Shown: positions 1 to 8,902, numbered from the stretch's first letter. The stretch is DNA of 64,000 nt from Aurantibrevibacter sp041747755 (GCA_041747755.1 JBGTEN010000153.1:28240-92239), one strand, 5' to 3'. Notes: generated by a model not told the origin, from the sequence alone. Translations and numbers: made by a program.

Positions 1-129
1 TTCCGGGCGAAATTGTGAGGCAGCCAAAGCAATAAAAGTTGCAGCTCCTCCCAAAATTTTGTCAGTTTTTCCAAAAGGTGTCTCAATAGCATCGAAGGCA
101 ACAGTACCAACAATTAATAATTTACCCAC
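1..129 (-). CDS. PfkB-family sugar kinase (N-terminal fragment, cut by window edge)
   Basis: Only the first 43 codons are inside the window. The visible residues form a GTVAFD beta strand and then a GGAAT loop, the start of a ribokinase/PfkB fold kinase that phosphorylates a sugar or nucleoside. Start is read as GTG at 127-129, because the next upstream in-frame codons hold no ATG and a perfect -7 element (149-156) sits just upstream. The substrate cannot be inferred from the fragment. Confidence 0.7.
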   Translation of the reverse strand, partial: MGKLLIVGTVAFDAIETPFGKTDKILGGAATFIALAASQFRPE

Positions 130-148
130 TAGTACCCAAATTTAGGTG

Positions 149-156
149 CAAATATA
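149..156 (-). promoter_or_regulatory. Bacteroidota -7 promoter element for the PfkB kinase gene
   Basis: Read on the minus strand the sequence is TATATTTG, a full match to the TAnnTTTG consensus of the Bacteroidota primary sigma factor. It lies about 20 bp before the GTG start, so the 5' leader would be very short. I see no clear TTG at -33. Confidence 0.5.
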
Positions 157-227
157 AGGGTAAGTTTCGGAGTATTTGTAAAGCCTTTAAAAGAATTAAC
201 AGGCTTTTGATAACTGTAAATATTAGT

Positions 228-707
228 TTAGCGTAAATCTTCAACTTTTGTAAACCCCTTATCTTCTTTGAGCTTTTTATTTTTAGAAGCTGCTACTGCA
301 AGTGCATCGCATCTTTCATTTTGAGGATGATCATTATGCCCTTTTATCCACTTAAATTTAATAGTATGCTTTTTGTATTCTTTTAAGAATGTTTTCCATA
401 GGTCCACATTTTTCTTATCCTTAAAGTGGTTAAGCTGCCATTTTTCTAGCCATTTCTTCTCTACAGCGTCTACTACATATTTCGAGTCAGTGTATACTAT
501 AATATTCAAGTTTTCCTTTTTGAGCTTTTTAAGCGCTTCTATTACTGCCAACAGCTCCATTCTATTGTTGGTGGTGTGCTTAAAGCCTTCAGAAAACTCC
601 TTCTCATAGGGTTTACCTACCCATTCCATTACAATTCCATATCCTCCTGGACCTGGATTTCCGCGCGCGCAGCCATCGGTATAAATATGAATGTCTACTT
701 TATCCAT
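228..707 (-). CDS. rnhA: Ribonuclease HI
   Basis: This 159-residue cytoplasmic nuclease cuts the RNA strand of RNA-DNA hybrids, removing R-loops and primers. The four acidic catalytic residues are visible: D11 in YTDG, E51 in NNRMEL, D74 in YTDS and D134 in ERCDALA, with the flexible-loop H124 in KGH. The length is that of the short bacterial RNase HI without an extra hybrid-binding domain. Its start overlaps the end of purN by 8 bp, so the two are probably co-transcribed. Confidence 0.95.
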   Translation of the reverse strand: MDKVDIHIYTDGCARGNPGPGGYGIVMEWVGKPYEKEFSEGFKHTTNNRMELLAVIEALKKLKKENLNIIVYTDSKYVVDAVEKKWLEKWQLNHFKDKKNVDLWKTFLKEYKKHTIKFKWIKGHNDHPQNERCDALAVAASKNKKLKEDKGFTKVEDLR

Positions 708-1266
708 GTAACAGGCTATCTATGATTTTTGGAAAATGTTCCTGTTCCAGTTTGTGTATCTTTTCAGCAATGCTCAACGCAGTATCATCCCTATTAATAT
801 TGGTTTTTATTTGCTGAATAATGGCTCCCTCATCATAATTTTCGTTTACATAATGAATGGTTATGCCGGTTTCTAGCTCATTATTCTCCTTGACTGCACG
901 ATGTACATGCATTCCGTACATTCCTTTACCACCAAATTTAGGGAGCAATGCTGGATGAATATTTACAATCTTTCCCGGAAAGCTTTCAATGATTTTTTTA
1001 GGTATTTTCCAAAGGAAGCCGGCTAGTACTATTAAATCGGGATTGAACGCCTTAAGGGTTTTATTTATACAATCAGAATCATAAAAAGCAATTTTATTAA
1101 AACATAAAGAACTAATTTTTAGATTGTTACATCTGTCCAGAACTTTAGCATCCTTGTTGTTCGTGAAAACGCAGTCAATCGAAACGTGGGGGTTAGTACT
1201 AAAATAGCGTGCAATATTTTCTACATTGGAACCTGAACCTGAGGCAAAAAGAACAATACGTTTCAT
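700..1266 (-). CDS. purN: Phosphoribosylglycinamide formyltransferase
   Basis: PurN (188 aa) transfers a formyl group from 10-formyltetrahydrofolate to GAR, the third step of purine synthesis. The GSGSN phosphate loop is at the N-terminus (residues 10-14), N102 and H104 sit in VNIHPALLP, H138 in GITIHYV and D145 in NYDEG, matching the N-H-D catalytic set of E. coli PurN. Upstream gene of a two-gene unit with rnhA. It is divergent from acpP across a 158-bp intergenic region that holds the acpP promoter, the usual arrangement in Flavobacteriaceae. Confidence 0.95.
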   Translation of the reverse strand: MKRIVLFASGSGSNVENIARYFSTNPHVSIDCVFTNNKDAKVLDRCNNLKISSLCFNKIAFYDSDCINKTLKAFNPDLIVLAGFLWKIPKKIIESFPGKIVNIHPALLPKFGGKGMYGMHVHRAVKENNELETGITIHYVNENYDEGAIIQQIKTNINRDDTALSIAEKIHKLEQEHFPKIIDSLLHG

Positions 1267-1384
1267 GAAATAATTGGCTTACCGGGCGCGGAAATATTTT
1301 AGGCTAAAATAACACTCTTGTATTTAAATTTCTTAAATTACAATACATTTTACCGACAAATGGTGTTATTAATCCAAAGTTTTT

Positions 1385-1392
1385 TATTTTTG
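1385..1392 (+). promoter_or_regulatory. -7 promoter element of acpP
   Basis: TATTTTTG matches the Bacteroidota TAnnTTTG element. It is 33 bp before the acpP ATG, giving a leader of about 25 nt. The expected TTG at -33 is only approximate here (GTG at 1363-1365). Confidence 0.55.
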
Positions 1393-1424
1393 CCAACAAT
1401 TAAATTTATAAAACCAATAATATT

Positions 1425-1658
1425 ATGTCAGACATTGCATCAAGAGTAAAGGCTATCATCGTAGACAAATTAGGTGTTGATGAGAACGAAGTTGTATCAG
1501 AAGCTAGCTTTACTAACGACCTAGGGGCAGATTCATTGGATACTGTGGAATTGATCATGGAATTCGAAAAGGAATTTGATATTCAAATCCCGGACGATCA
1601 AGCAGAGAACATCGCAACTGTTGGCCAAGCTATAAGTTATATAGAAGAAGCAAAGTAA
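1425..1658 (+). CDS. acpP: Acyl carrier protein
   Basis: A 77-residue acidic carrier of growing acyl chains in type II fatty acid synthesis. The phosphopantetheine attachment site is S37 in the DSLD motif, followed by the acidic recognition helix (VELIMEFEKEF). Length and charge are typical. It precedes fabF as in most bacteria, but a strong hairpin with a T-run (1685-1728) lies between them, so acpP is probably made in excess over fabF. Confidence 0.98.
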   Translation: MSDIASRVKAIIVDKLGVDENEVVSEASFTNDLGADSLDTVELIMEFEKEFDIQIPDDQAENIATVGQAISYIEEAK

Positions 1659-1684
1659 TTGTATGATATCTTACTAGAAGATTT

Positions 1685-1728
1685 AAAATTATCCATGAGG
1701 TAATCATCCTGCATGGATAATTTTTTTT
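1685..1728 (+). terminator. Hairpin terminator/attenuator between acpP and fabF
   Basis: A 13-bp stem (1685-1697 pairing with 1712-1724) is closed by a loop that can pair further (AGG with CCT), and the 3' arm runs into eight T residues (1721-1728). This is an intrinsic terminator shape inside an operon. It should give a short abundant acpP transcript and lower read-through into fabF. Confidence 0.75.
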
Positions 1729-1768
1729 AATTTACACTTGTCTTAGAGATTAAACAAAATTAGGTTCA

Positions 1769-3019
1769 ATGCAATTAAAGCGAGTTGTAGTTACGGGCTT
1801 AGGTGCTTTAACACCTATAGGAAATAATATAGAGGAGTATTGGGAAGGTTTGAAAAACGGTATAAGCGGTTCAGCACCAATAACCTATTATGATACTGAC
1901 AAATTCAAGACTAAATTTGCCTGTGAGCTTAAAAATTTCAATTCTGAAGATTTTTTTGATAGAAAGGAAGCGCGTAAGTTGGATAGATTTGCGCAATATG
2001 CATTAATATCTTCTGATGAAGCCATTTTAGATTCCGGATTAAATTTAGATGCAATTGATAAGTTTCGTGTAGGAGTAATTTGGGGCGCAGGTATTGGAGG
2101 CCTAGAAACTTTTCAGAATGAGGTACTTAATTTTGCTGCGGGAGACGGTACTCCCAGATTTAATCCTTTTTTTATTCCTAAAATGATTGCAGATATTGCC
2201 CCGGGTAATATCTCTATTAAGCACGGATTTATGGGGCCGAATTACACCACAGTGTCTGCATGTGCCTCCTCCGCAAACGCAATAATAGACGCCCTGAACT
2301 ATATCCGATTGGGATATTGTGATGTCATCGTAACTGGAGGAAGTGAAGCGGCAGTTACTATTGCAGGAATGGGTGGATTTGGAGCAATGCACGCTTTATC
2401 TACTAGAAATGAGAGCCCGGAAACTGCTTCCAGACCTTTTGATGCAACCAGAGATGGTTTTGTTTTAGGTGAAGGTGCAGGAGCTTTGATCTTGGAAGAG
2501 TATGAACACGCAAAGGCAAGAGGTGCTAAAATATATGCAGAGGTAGCTGGAGGTGGTTTGTCCAGCGATGCTTATCATATGACTGCACCGCATCCGGATG
2601 GTATTGGGGTTGTGAGAGTAATGGAAAATTGCTTACGCGATGCCGGATTAAAACCGGAGGATGTGGACACCATAAACACTCATGGAACTTCTACCCCATT
2701 GGGAGATGTTGCAGAACTCAAAGCAATTACCCAGGTCTTTGGGGAGCACGCAAGAAAAATCAATATTAACTCTACAAAATCTATGACCGGTCACTTACTC
2801 GGAGCAGCCGGAGCAATAGAAGCCATAGCCTCTATTTTGGCGATGGAACACAGTTTAGTGCCACCTACCATTAACCATGAAGTTGTGGATCCCAACATAG
2901 ACCCAACTTTAAATCTTACCCTTAACAAGGCCCAAAAGAGAGAGGTTAACGTCGCTTTAAGCAACACTTTTGGGTTTGGAGGGCACAACGCCTGTGTAGT
3001 TTTCAAGAAAATAAGTTAA
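1769..3019 (+). CDS. fabF: 3-oxoacyl-[acyl-carrier-protein] synthase II
   Basis: FabF (416 aa) condenses malonyl-ACP with acyl-ACP to elongate fatty acids. The thiolase-fold catalytic triad is complete: C165 in SACASS, H305 in NTHGTSTPLGD and H342 in MTGHLLGAAGA. The C-terminal SNTFGFGGHNA motif is intact. It sits 110 bp after acpP and 7 bp before rnc, the standard flavobacterial order. Confidence 0.97.
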   Translation: MQLKRVVVTGLGALTPIGNNIEEYWEGLKNGISGSAPITYYDTDKFKTKFACELKNFNSEDFFDRKEARKLDRFAQYALISSDEAILDSGLNLDAIDKFRVGVIWGAGIGGLETFQNEVLNFAAGDGTPRFNPFFIPKMIADIAPGNISIKHGFMGPNYTTVSACASSANAIIDALNYIRLGYCDVIVTGGSEAAVTIAGMGGFGAMHALSTRNESPETASRPFDATRDGFVLGEGAGALILEEYEHAKARGAKIYAEVAGGGLSSDAYHMTAPHPDGIGVVRVMENCLRDAGLKPEDVDTINTHGTSTPLGDVAELKAITQVFGEHARKININSTKSMTGHLLGAAGAIEAIASILAMEHSLVPPTINHEVVDPNIDPTLNLTLNKAQKREVNVALSNTFGFGGHNACVVFKKIS

Positions 3020-3026
3020 GGACAAC

Positions 3027-3767
3027 ATGAATTTTCCTTCCAATCTATTTAATTCCCATTCTAAAGAGGATGGGGATTTTTTTTTGGAAATGAAAAAAAT
3101 ATTGGGATTTAAACCTAAAAACTTAACTATTTATCAAAAGGCTTTTTTACATCGCTCTGTAAATAAAAAAGATGACAAAGGAGCACCAATGAACTACGAA
3201 CGGCTGGAGTTTTTAGGAGACTCAATGCTTGGTACTATAATATCCAAATATCTGTACAAAGAAGTTCCGGAAGGTGATGAGGGGTATCTCACTAAAATGC
3301 GCTCTAAAATTGTTAGTAGAGAGCACCTTAATGAACTAGGGAAGGACCTTAACCTTATAAAATTTGTAGAAAGTAGAATTCCAAAATCGCACTTTGGAGA
3401 TAATATACACGGTAATGTCTTCGAGGCATTGGTGGGAGCAATTTATTTGGATCGTGGTTATGAGTATTGCGAGAAATTTATTAACTCCAGAGTTATAGAA
3501 CCTTATGTTGATATTGAACAGTTAGAAGGCAAAGTAATTAGTTACAAGAGTCTTGTTATAGAATGGTGCCAAAAGCAAAAAAAGTCATTTCATTATGATG
3601 TTTACGAAGATACCGGAAATGATACTATTAAACATTTTGCAGTAAAACTGGCTATAGGAAGTAAAATTGTAGCCAAAGCAAGAGCAACTTCCAAGAAAAA
3701 AGCAGAAGAAAGAGCTTCAAAAAGGGCTTATTTTGCCCTTCAGAATCAAATTAACAAGCCTTTGTAG
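3027..3767 (+). CDS. rnc: Ribonuclease III
   Basis: RNase III (246 aa) cleaves double-stranded RNA, including rRNA precursors. The signature ERLEFLGDSMLG is at about residues 53-64 and the second acidic site is in EALVGAIYLDRG. A C-terminal double-stranded RNA-binding domain follows (about 170-240), ending in the typical KKKAEERASKRA helix. It lies 7 bp after fabF and probably shares its transcript. Confidence 0.96.
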   Translation: MNFPSNLFNSHSKEDGDFFLEMKKILGFKPKNLTIYQKAFLHRSVNKKDDKGAPMNYERLEFLGDSMLGTIISKYLYKEVPEGDEGYLTKMRSKIVSREHLNELGKDLNLIKFVESRIPKSHFGDNIHGNVFEALVGAIYLDRGYEYCEKFINSRVIEPYVDIEQLEGKVISYKSLVIEWCQKQKKSFHYDVYEDTGNDTIKHFAVKLAIGSKIVAKARATSKKKAEERASKRAYFALQNQINKPL

Positions 3768-3875
3768 TTAGGCAGTGTAATCCAATATCTTTTCTATGGT
3801 TAAGGAATCTTTAACACCTTTGGCAACTAGGCTGGTTTCATTATTAGCATTATATTTACACTTTTTGATTTTAGC

Positions 3876-4343
3876 ATGGTAGCTATTCACAAAATGTTAA
3901 GAGATACTTATGAAGAATCTTTTACCCTAATTGCGATACACAGTGGTTTGGAAGATTATGCTTTAGTATATGCGCTCAATCTATATTTGAAATCAAAGTT
4001 TAAAAGAGCTGAAACAGACCTAGATATAGGTAAAGACAATTCTTTTCCTATTTTTGAATGGAAAGACGCGAAAAATGATAGAGGGTGGACTTTATTGCAG
4101 AATACAATAATAAAGGAACATGCCATTGACACCTCGGGGTTTTTTGAAAATGAGATTGTTTATAAAAGACATCATCTATTACCTGAGCACAAAGAAGTGG
4201 ACTATTTATTGAAAATTGAAAATGAGGAATTGGAAATAGACGATGAAGATATTGTAAAGTCTATCCTTATGATTCCCAATATAATAACAGCCTACACTAT
4301 GGAGGCTAACAAATTAAAATCTAAAAATAATTTAATCTTTTAA
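3876..4343 (+). CDS. IPExxxVDY family protein
   Basis: A 155-residue protein of a Bacteroidota family named after the motif IPExxxVDY; here it reads LPEHKEVDY at about residues 106-114. Function is unknown. The protein is soluble, has no signal peptide and an acidic C-terminal half. The gene always tends to lie between rnc and pyk in this family, as here; its stop is only 4 bp before pyk, suggesting co-expression with glycolysis. A second ATG at 3894 could also be the start. A TATATTTA element lies shortly upstream. Confidence 0.85.
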   Translation: MVAIHKMLRDTYEESFTLIAIHSGLEDYALVYALNLYLKSKFKRAETDLDIGKDNSFPIFEWKDAKNDRGWTLLQNTIIKEHAIDTSGFFENEIVYKRHHLLPEHKEVDYLLKIENEELEIDDEDIVKSILMIPNIITAYTMEANKLKSKNNLIF

Positions 4344-4347
4344 AAGA

Positions 4348-5790
4348 ATGCCAACTAAAAAAAAGACCAAGATAGTTGCCACTTTAGGTCCAGCAACTAG
4401 CACTAAAGAGGTCCTTAGGGAGATGATCATTGCAGGAGTTGATGTCTTTAGAATAAACTTTTCTCATGCAGATTATGATGACGTTGCCGCCCGTATTAAA
4501 ATGATCCGTGAATTAAATGAAGAATTGGAGGCCAACACGTCTATTCTCGCAGATTTACAAGGACCAAAGCTTAGGGTTGGTGTTATGGCAGAGGAGGTTG
4601 TTGTGGCTCCGGGCGATGAAATAACTTTTGTAACAGGAAAACCTTTTGAAGGAAATTCAAAAAGGGTTTATATGAATTACAGCAGCTTTCCTAAGGATGT
4701 AAATCCAGGAGAACGGGTTTTACTGGATGATGGAAAACTAGTTTTTGAGGTGATTTCTACTAATAGAAATGACGAAGTCTTGGCAAAAGTGATTCAGGGA
4801 GGTCCTTTAAAATCTAAAAAAGGAGTTAATTTACCCAATACCAATGTGTCCTTGCCGGCACTTACAGAAAAGGATATCAAAGATGCCATTTTTGCTATAT
4901 CCCAAAATGTAGATTGGCTGGCCTTATCATTTGTTCGCTTCAGTCAGGATTTAATAGATCTTCAAAATTTAATTAAAGAGCATTCGGAACATAAAATACC
5001 AATTATTGCAAAGATTGAAAAACCTGAAGCCGTAGAGAACATAGATAAAATTGTTGCTTATTGTGATGGATTGATGGTAGCCAGGGGTGATCTTGGGGTA
5101 GAAGTTCCCGCTCAGGAAGTTCCTCTAATTCAAAAACAACTTGTTTTAAGGGCAAAAAAAGCCAGAATACCGGTAATTATTGCTACACAAATGATGGAAA
5201 CCATGATTACCAGTCTTACACCTACACGTGCAGAGGTTAATGACGTGGCGAATTCGGTTATGGATGGTGCGGATGCGGTAATGCTTTCAGGAGAAACATC
5301 AGTAGGAAATTATCCTGTTCAGGTAATTCAAAAAATGTCCAGTATTCTAGAAACAGTGGAGAACTCAAGTCTAATACGAGTACCTCAGGAAGCTCCAAAT
5401 GTGCGTACTAAACGGTACATTACTAAATCGGTATGCTACCATGCGGCAATAATGGCCAATGAGATTAAAGCAAAGGCTATTTCTACCTTAACTAATAGCG
5501 GTTATACAGCTTTTCAAATATCGGCATGGAGACCAAATGCACATATTTTAGTTTTTACTTCAAATAAAAGAATATTAACCCAATTGAATTTACTTTGGGG
5601 GGTAAAGGCATTTTACTATGATAGATTTGTATCTACTGATGAAACCATAGAAGATGTTAATAGCATTGCCTGTAAAAAAGGTTTTCTGGATGTCGGAGAT
5701 ATGCTTATTAGCTTAGCTGCAATGCCCATTAAGGATAAAGGAATGGTAAATACCCTTAGGGTAACAGAAATAGAGACTTGTAGTTTTTAG
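4348..5790 (+). CDS. pyk: Pyruvate kinase
   Basis: The enzyme (480 aa) makes pyruvate and ATP from phosphoenolpyruvate. Visible are the N-terminal TLGPAT and RINFSHAD motifs, the catalytic-lysine region IIAKIEKPEA, MVARGDLGVEVP and IIATQMMETM of the TIM barrel, then the C-terminal regulatory domain. Length is normal. A terminator follows at 5813-5849, closing the acpP-to-pyk block. Confidence 0.97.
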   Translation: MPTKKKTKIVATLGPATSTKEVLREMIIAGVDVFRINFSHADYDDVAARIKMIRELNEELEANTSILADLQGPKLRVGVMAEEVVVAPGDEITFVTGKPFEGNSKRVYMNYSSFPKDVNPGERVLLDDGKLVFEVISTNRNDEVLAKVIQGGPLKSKKGVNLPNTNVSLPALTEKDIKDAIFAISQNVDWLALSFVRFSQDLIDLQNLIKEHSEHKIPIIAKIEKPEAVENIDKIVAYCDGLMVARGDLGVEVPAQEVPLIQKQLVLRAKKARIPVIIATQMMETMITSLTPTRAEVNDVANSVMDGADAVMLSGETSVGNYPVQVIQKMSSILETVENSSLIRVPQEAPNVRTKRYITKSVCYHAAIMANEIKAKAISTLTNSGYTAFQISAWRPNAHILVFTSNKRILTQLNLLWGVKAFYYDRFVSTDETIEDVNSIACKKGFLDVGDMLISLAAMPIKDKGMVNTLRVTEIETCSF

Positions 5791-5812
5791 AAAATATTAT
5801 AGGTAAAGATTT

Positions 5813-5849
5813 AAAATCCCCAGTCGTTTAATTCCGGTTGGGGATTTTT
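5813..5849 (+). terminator. Terminator after pyk
   Basis: AAATCCCCA (5814-5822) pairs with TGGGGATTT (5839-5847), with a loop of 16 nt that holds a small inner pairing (CG/CG), followed by more T residues. This is a standard intrinsic terminator 24 bp after the pyk stop. Confidence 0.8.
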
Positions 5850-5869
5850 AATTGTATTAAATAAGAAAG

Positions 5870-6394
5870 TTATGCTACAGCACGCTCAAATGCAATGAAA
5901 TTTATAACCTCTCCCATTTTGTCAAAGATTGGCTCACCCTTAATCCAACATTTATAGGGTAAACCATTTTTTTTGTAGTTAACAATCAGAGCTTCAAAGG
6001 GTACTTTATTTCTAATTGCAGACGCAATATAATCTGTGGTCTCTTTGCAAGTATCTTTACCTTGGAACATTTTAGGTTGCTTACCAATAACCTCTGTTGG
6101 AGAGTAGCCGTTCATTTCTAGAAGGTTATGTGTAACATGGACAATTTTTAGGGTTGCATCGGTAACTACAATAATATAATCCTTATGAATTAATTGATCT
6201 TCAAGCTCGGTATTATAAACCCATTGATTCCTTTTCGCCAATTTAGATAAGTATACCAAGTCATTATAACTTTTGCATATTTTATCGGAATGAGATCTAT
6301 AAAAATCTCCGGAAATTATTGGAAAGACAGGTAGCGGATGCTCAGAATAAAACTTATTTGCGGCAAAATCATAATCTTTCAGCTCTTTCATCAT
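5870..6394 (-). CDS. Stand-alone PAS-domain protein
   Basis: A 174-residue soluble protein. Residues about 70-172 form one PAS sensor domain (YIIVVTDATLKIVHVTHN, then NGYSPTEVIGKQPKMFQG, then the PYKCWIKGEPIFDKMGEVINFIAFE strands). The LOV-type cysteine motif is absent (GKQPKMFQG in its place), so it is not an obvious blue-light sensor. No kinase, cyclase or helix-turn-helix output domain is attached, so it probably acts by binding a partner. It is transcribed alone. Confidence 0.75.
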   Translation of the reverse strand: MMKELKDYDFAANKFYSEHPLPVFPIISGDFYRSHSDKICKSYNDLVYLSKLAKRNQWVYNTELEDQLIHKDYIIVVTDATLKIVHVTHNLLEMNGYSPTEVIGKQPKMFQGKDTCKETTDYIASAIRNKVPFEALIVNYKKNGLPYKCWIKGEPIFDKMGEVINFIAFERAVA

Positions 6395-6612
6395 ATATCC
6401 TATTAAACCAAAACACTTTTGTTGGTCAGTTATTAAACTCTAGCTAAACGAAAATAAAATCTCAATTTATATATTGATTGTAATAAGATGCAAATAACAG
6501 CAAAAGAGTGTATATACTAAAAAAATGAACAAACATTTAACAGTTTTGTTAAACAAAAACTTGTAATAGATCCATTTTAAGTGAGAAAAGCAGGAATTTT
6601 CTTTAGATTATC

Positions 6613-7710
6613 TTAAAAGTCGAACTTTAATTGCACTTGAACAGATTGGGTTACAGGCTCTTTTTCGCGATCCGTATTTAAGTTGGCAAGTGAAATACCT
6701 AGCAACCGAACAGAATTTTGCATTTTTTCCTGATATAATAATTCTTTAGCCGTTTCCAGAATCAACGCTTTATTGGCAATGAAATATGGAAGCGTTTTGC
6801 TTCGCGTTTGTAAGGTGAAATCACTGTACTTAATTTTTAGAGTAAGTGTTTTTCCAGCGATACGGGTTCTCTGTAAGCGTTTTTCCAATTCGGCTGCAAT
6901 GTGGTCTAATCGTTCCAGCATAAAAATTTCACTACTGATATTCACGTCAAAGGTACGTTCTGCCCCCACTGATTTGGGTATGCTATTTGGCTTTACTTCA
7001 CTTGTATGGATACCACGGACCACATCGAAGTAATAGGCACCACTTTTACCAAAATGCGATTCCAAAAATGCCAAAGATTTTGCTTTAAGATCTTTGCCTG
7101 TAAAAATGCCCAATAAGTACATTTTTTCGGCAGTTACTTTTCCTACTCCGTAGTATTTTCGAATGTCAAGATGTTCTAAAAAGGATGTTACTTCTTCAGG
7201 ATTTACCGTCTTTTGTCCGTTGGGTTTATTATAATCACTGGCTACTTTGGCTATAAACTTATTTATGGATATCCCTGCAGAAGCCGTTAAACCTAACTCG
7301 CCATAAATTCGCTGTCTTATTTCGCCGGCGATAAGTGAAGCAGAAGGATTTCCTTTTTTGTTTTGGGTAACATCCAGATAAGCTTCATCCAAAGATAAAG
7401 GCTCTACCAAGTCAGTATACTCATGAAATATTGCCCTGATTTTCATTGAAATCTCTTTATAACGGGCATACCGCGGAGTTACAAAAATAAGTTCAGGGCA
7501 GTTTTTCTTTGCCAAATAGCCACTCATAGCACTGCGAACACCAAACTTCCGTGCCTCGTAGCTGGCAGCAGAAACCACACCTCTGTTTTCACCTCCACCA
7601 ACTGCAATGGGCTTTCCTTTCAACAAGGGATTATCCAATTGTTCTACAGAGGCATAAAAAGCATCCATATCGATATGGATTATTTTTCGAAGCGGAAAAT
7701 CATAGGTCAT
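6613..7710 (-). CDS. dinB: DNA polymerase IV (Y-family translesion polymerase)
   Basis: DinB (365 aa from this start) copies damaged DNA with low fidelity. The active-site motifs HIDMDAFYASVEQ (first metal aspartate) and SLDEAYLDVT (second carboxylates) are intact, followed by helix-hairpin-helix and little-finger regions. It ends in VQLKFDF, a likely beta-clamp binding tail. I chose the ATG at 7710, giving MTYDFPLRK directly before the palm; the reading frame stays open 29 codons further upstream but that part has no family resemblance. The start is only 27 bp from the divergent neighbour. Confidence 0.93.
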   Translation of the reverse strand: MTYDFPLRKIIHIDMDAFYASVEQLDNPLLKGKPIAVGGGENRGVVSAASYEARKFGVRSAMSGYLAKKNCPELIFVTPRYARYKEISMKIRAIFHEYTDLVEPLSLDEAYLDVTQNKKGNPSASLIAGEIRQRIYGELGLTASAGISINKFIAKVASDYNKPNGQKTVNPEEVTSFLEHLDIRKYYGVGKVTAEKMYLLGIFTGKDLKAKSLAFLESHFGKSGAYYFDVVRGIHTSEVKPNSIPKSVGAERTFDVNISSEIFMLERLDHIAAELEKRLQRTRIAGKTLTLKIKYSDFTLQTRSKTLPYFIANKALILETAKELLYQEKMQNSVRLLGISLANLNTDREKEPVTQSVQVQLKFDF

Positions 7711-7721
7711 ACACAAAATTA

Positions 7722-7735
7722 AACTATATTTAGTT
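7722..7735. promoter_or_regulatory. Palindrome in the dinB divergent intergenic gap
   Basis: AACTA-TATT-TAGTT is a 5-bp inverted repeat filling the middle of the 27-bp gap between two divergent start codons. It includes TATATTTA (7725-7732), close to a -7 element for the plus-strand gene. It could be an operator for both genes, but the arms are short. Confidence 0.3.
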
Positions 7736-7737
7736 AG

Positions 7738-8427
7738 ATGAATACACACAAAAAAGTAGCTATTTTGCTGGGAGCATCGGGACTTACAGGTGGTCACCTA
7801 CTCCGGTTATTACTAGATGACGAACAATACGAAAAAGTAATTCTCTTTTCCCGAAGTACCATTGGATTTTCGCATTCCAAAGTAGACGAGCATTTGATTG
7901 ATGTGTTTAGTCTAGCAGATTATGGATCATTTTTTAAAGCAGATGTAGTTTTTTGCTGTATAGGAACCACCAAAAGTAAAACCCCAAACAAGGAATTGTA
8001 CAGGAAGATTGATTATGGAATTCCCGTAGCTGCAGCAATGCTTTGTAAGGATAACGGCATAGGGACATTTATAGTAGTGTCGGCTTTGGGAGCAAAGCCC
8101 GATAGTCCCATTTTTTACAACAAGACGAAGGGAGAAATGGAAGAGCAGGTTTTGGGTTGTCAAATTTCAAAAACCCACATTTTACAACCCGCCTTAATTA
8201 GTGGACAACGCAGTGAAAAAAGGATTGGCGAATGGATATTTAAGCAAATTATGAAGGGAATTAATCATGTTTTAGTTGGCTCATGGAAAAAGTATAGAAG
8301 CATTTCTCCTGAAACTATTGCAAAATGTATGATTTGGTTATCTCATAACCCTGGTGAGGAAGTAAGGATTGAATCCGATCGAATTCAGCATTTGGTTACC
8401 ATAGCAGAGAGAAATTTTAAAGTCTAA
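7738..8427 (+). CDS. NAD(P)-binding oxidoreductase, atypical SDR (HTATIP2/YbjT-like)
   Basis: A 229-residue protein with a Rossmann fold. The N-terminal GASGLTGGHLLRLLL is the nucleotide-binding loop; CCIGTTKSKTPNKELYRKIDYG and the conserved YNKTKGEMEE (putative Tyr/Lys pair) match the family of HTATIP2-like NAD(H)-binding proteins. Substrate unknown. It is divergent from dinB, with a 27-bp gap, and 13 bp upstream of the CYTH gene, with which it likely forms an operon. Confidence 0.8.
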   Translation: MNTHKKVAILLGASGLTGGHLLRLLLDDEQYEKVILFSRSTIGFSHSKVDEHLIDVFSLADYGSFFKADVVFCCIGTTKSKTPNKELYRKIDYGIPVAAAMLCKDNGIGTFIVVSALGAKPDSPIFYNKTKGEMEEQVLGCQISKTHILQPALISGQRSEKRIGEWIFKQIMKGINHVLVGSWKKYRSISPETIAKCMIWLSHNPGEEVRIESDRIQHLVTIAERNFKV

Positions 8428-8440
8428 TACAGAAGAGGTT

Positions 8441-8902
8441 GTGATAGAAATAGAGCGTAAATTTTTAGTAAAATCTAAGGCGTACAGTGAGGATGCCATT
8501 TCAAAGGAGGTCATTAAACAAGGCTTTTTAAATACGGATCCAGAACGGACAGTGCGTGTAAGGACTAAAGGAAATTCAGCATTTCTTACCGTAAAAGGAA
8601 AATCATCTAAGAGCGGTACTAGTCGTTTTGAATGGGAAAAGGAAATTCCTTTGGAAGATGCCGAGGAACTTCTAAAGTTGTCTGAAGATGTGATATTATA
8701 TAAGACTCGTTATCATGTTCCCTATGGAATTCATGTATATGAAGTTGATGAGTTTCATGGGGTGCATCAAGGGCTGATTATCGCAGAGTTAGAGTTACAG
8801 AGCGAGGAGGAAGAATTTGAAAAACCGGATTGGTTGGGACAAGAAGTTACGGGAGATGTCCAATATTACAATTCAGAATTGAGTAAGAGAAGGCAACTTT
8901 AA
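8441..8902 (+). CDS. CYTH-domain protein (triphosphate tunnel metalloenzyme)
   Basis: A 153-residue CYTH (CyaB/thiamine triphosphatase) domain. The N-terminal signature EIERKFLV (ExExK) that binds metal and triphosphate is the first thing in the protein, and the alternating charged strands of the tunnel follow (RTVRVRTKG, FLTVKGKS, RFEWEKEIP). Bacterial single-domain members are typically tripolyphosphatases or of unknown substrate. The start is GTG at 8441, since the motif begins at residue 2 and no ATG fits. Confidence 0.85.
   Translation: MIEIERKFLVKSKAYSEDAISKEVIKQGFLNTDPERTVRVRTKGNSAFLTVKGKSSKSGTSRFEWEKEIPLEDAEELLKLSEDVILYKTRYHVPYGIHVYEVDEFHGVHQGLIIAELELQSEEEEFEKPDWLGQEVTGDVQYYNSELSKRRQL

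Noticed and set aside
3768..3890. Open frame on the minus strand (about 40 codons, GTG start) with coding-like residues, between rnc and the IPExxxVDY gene
   Set aside because: It overlaps the start and probable promoter of the plus-strand gene, has no ATG and no known relative. Forty open codons can occur by chance.
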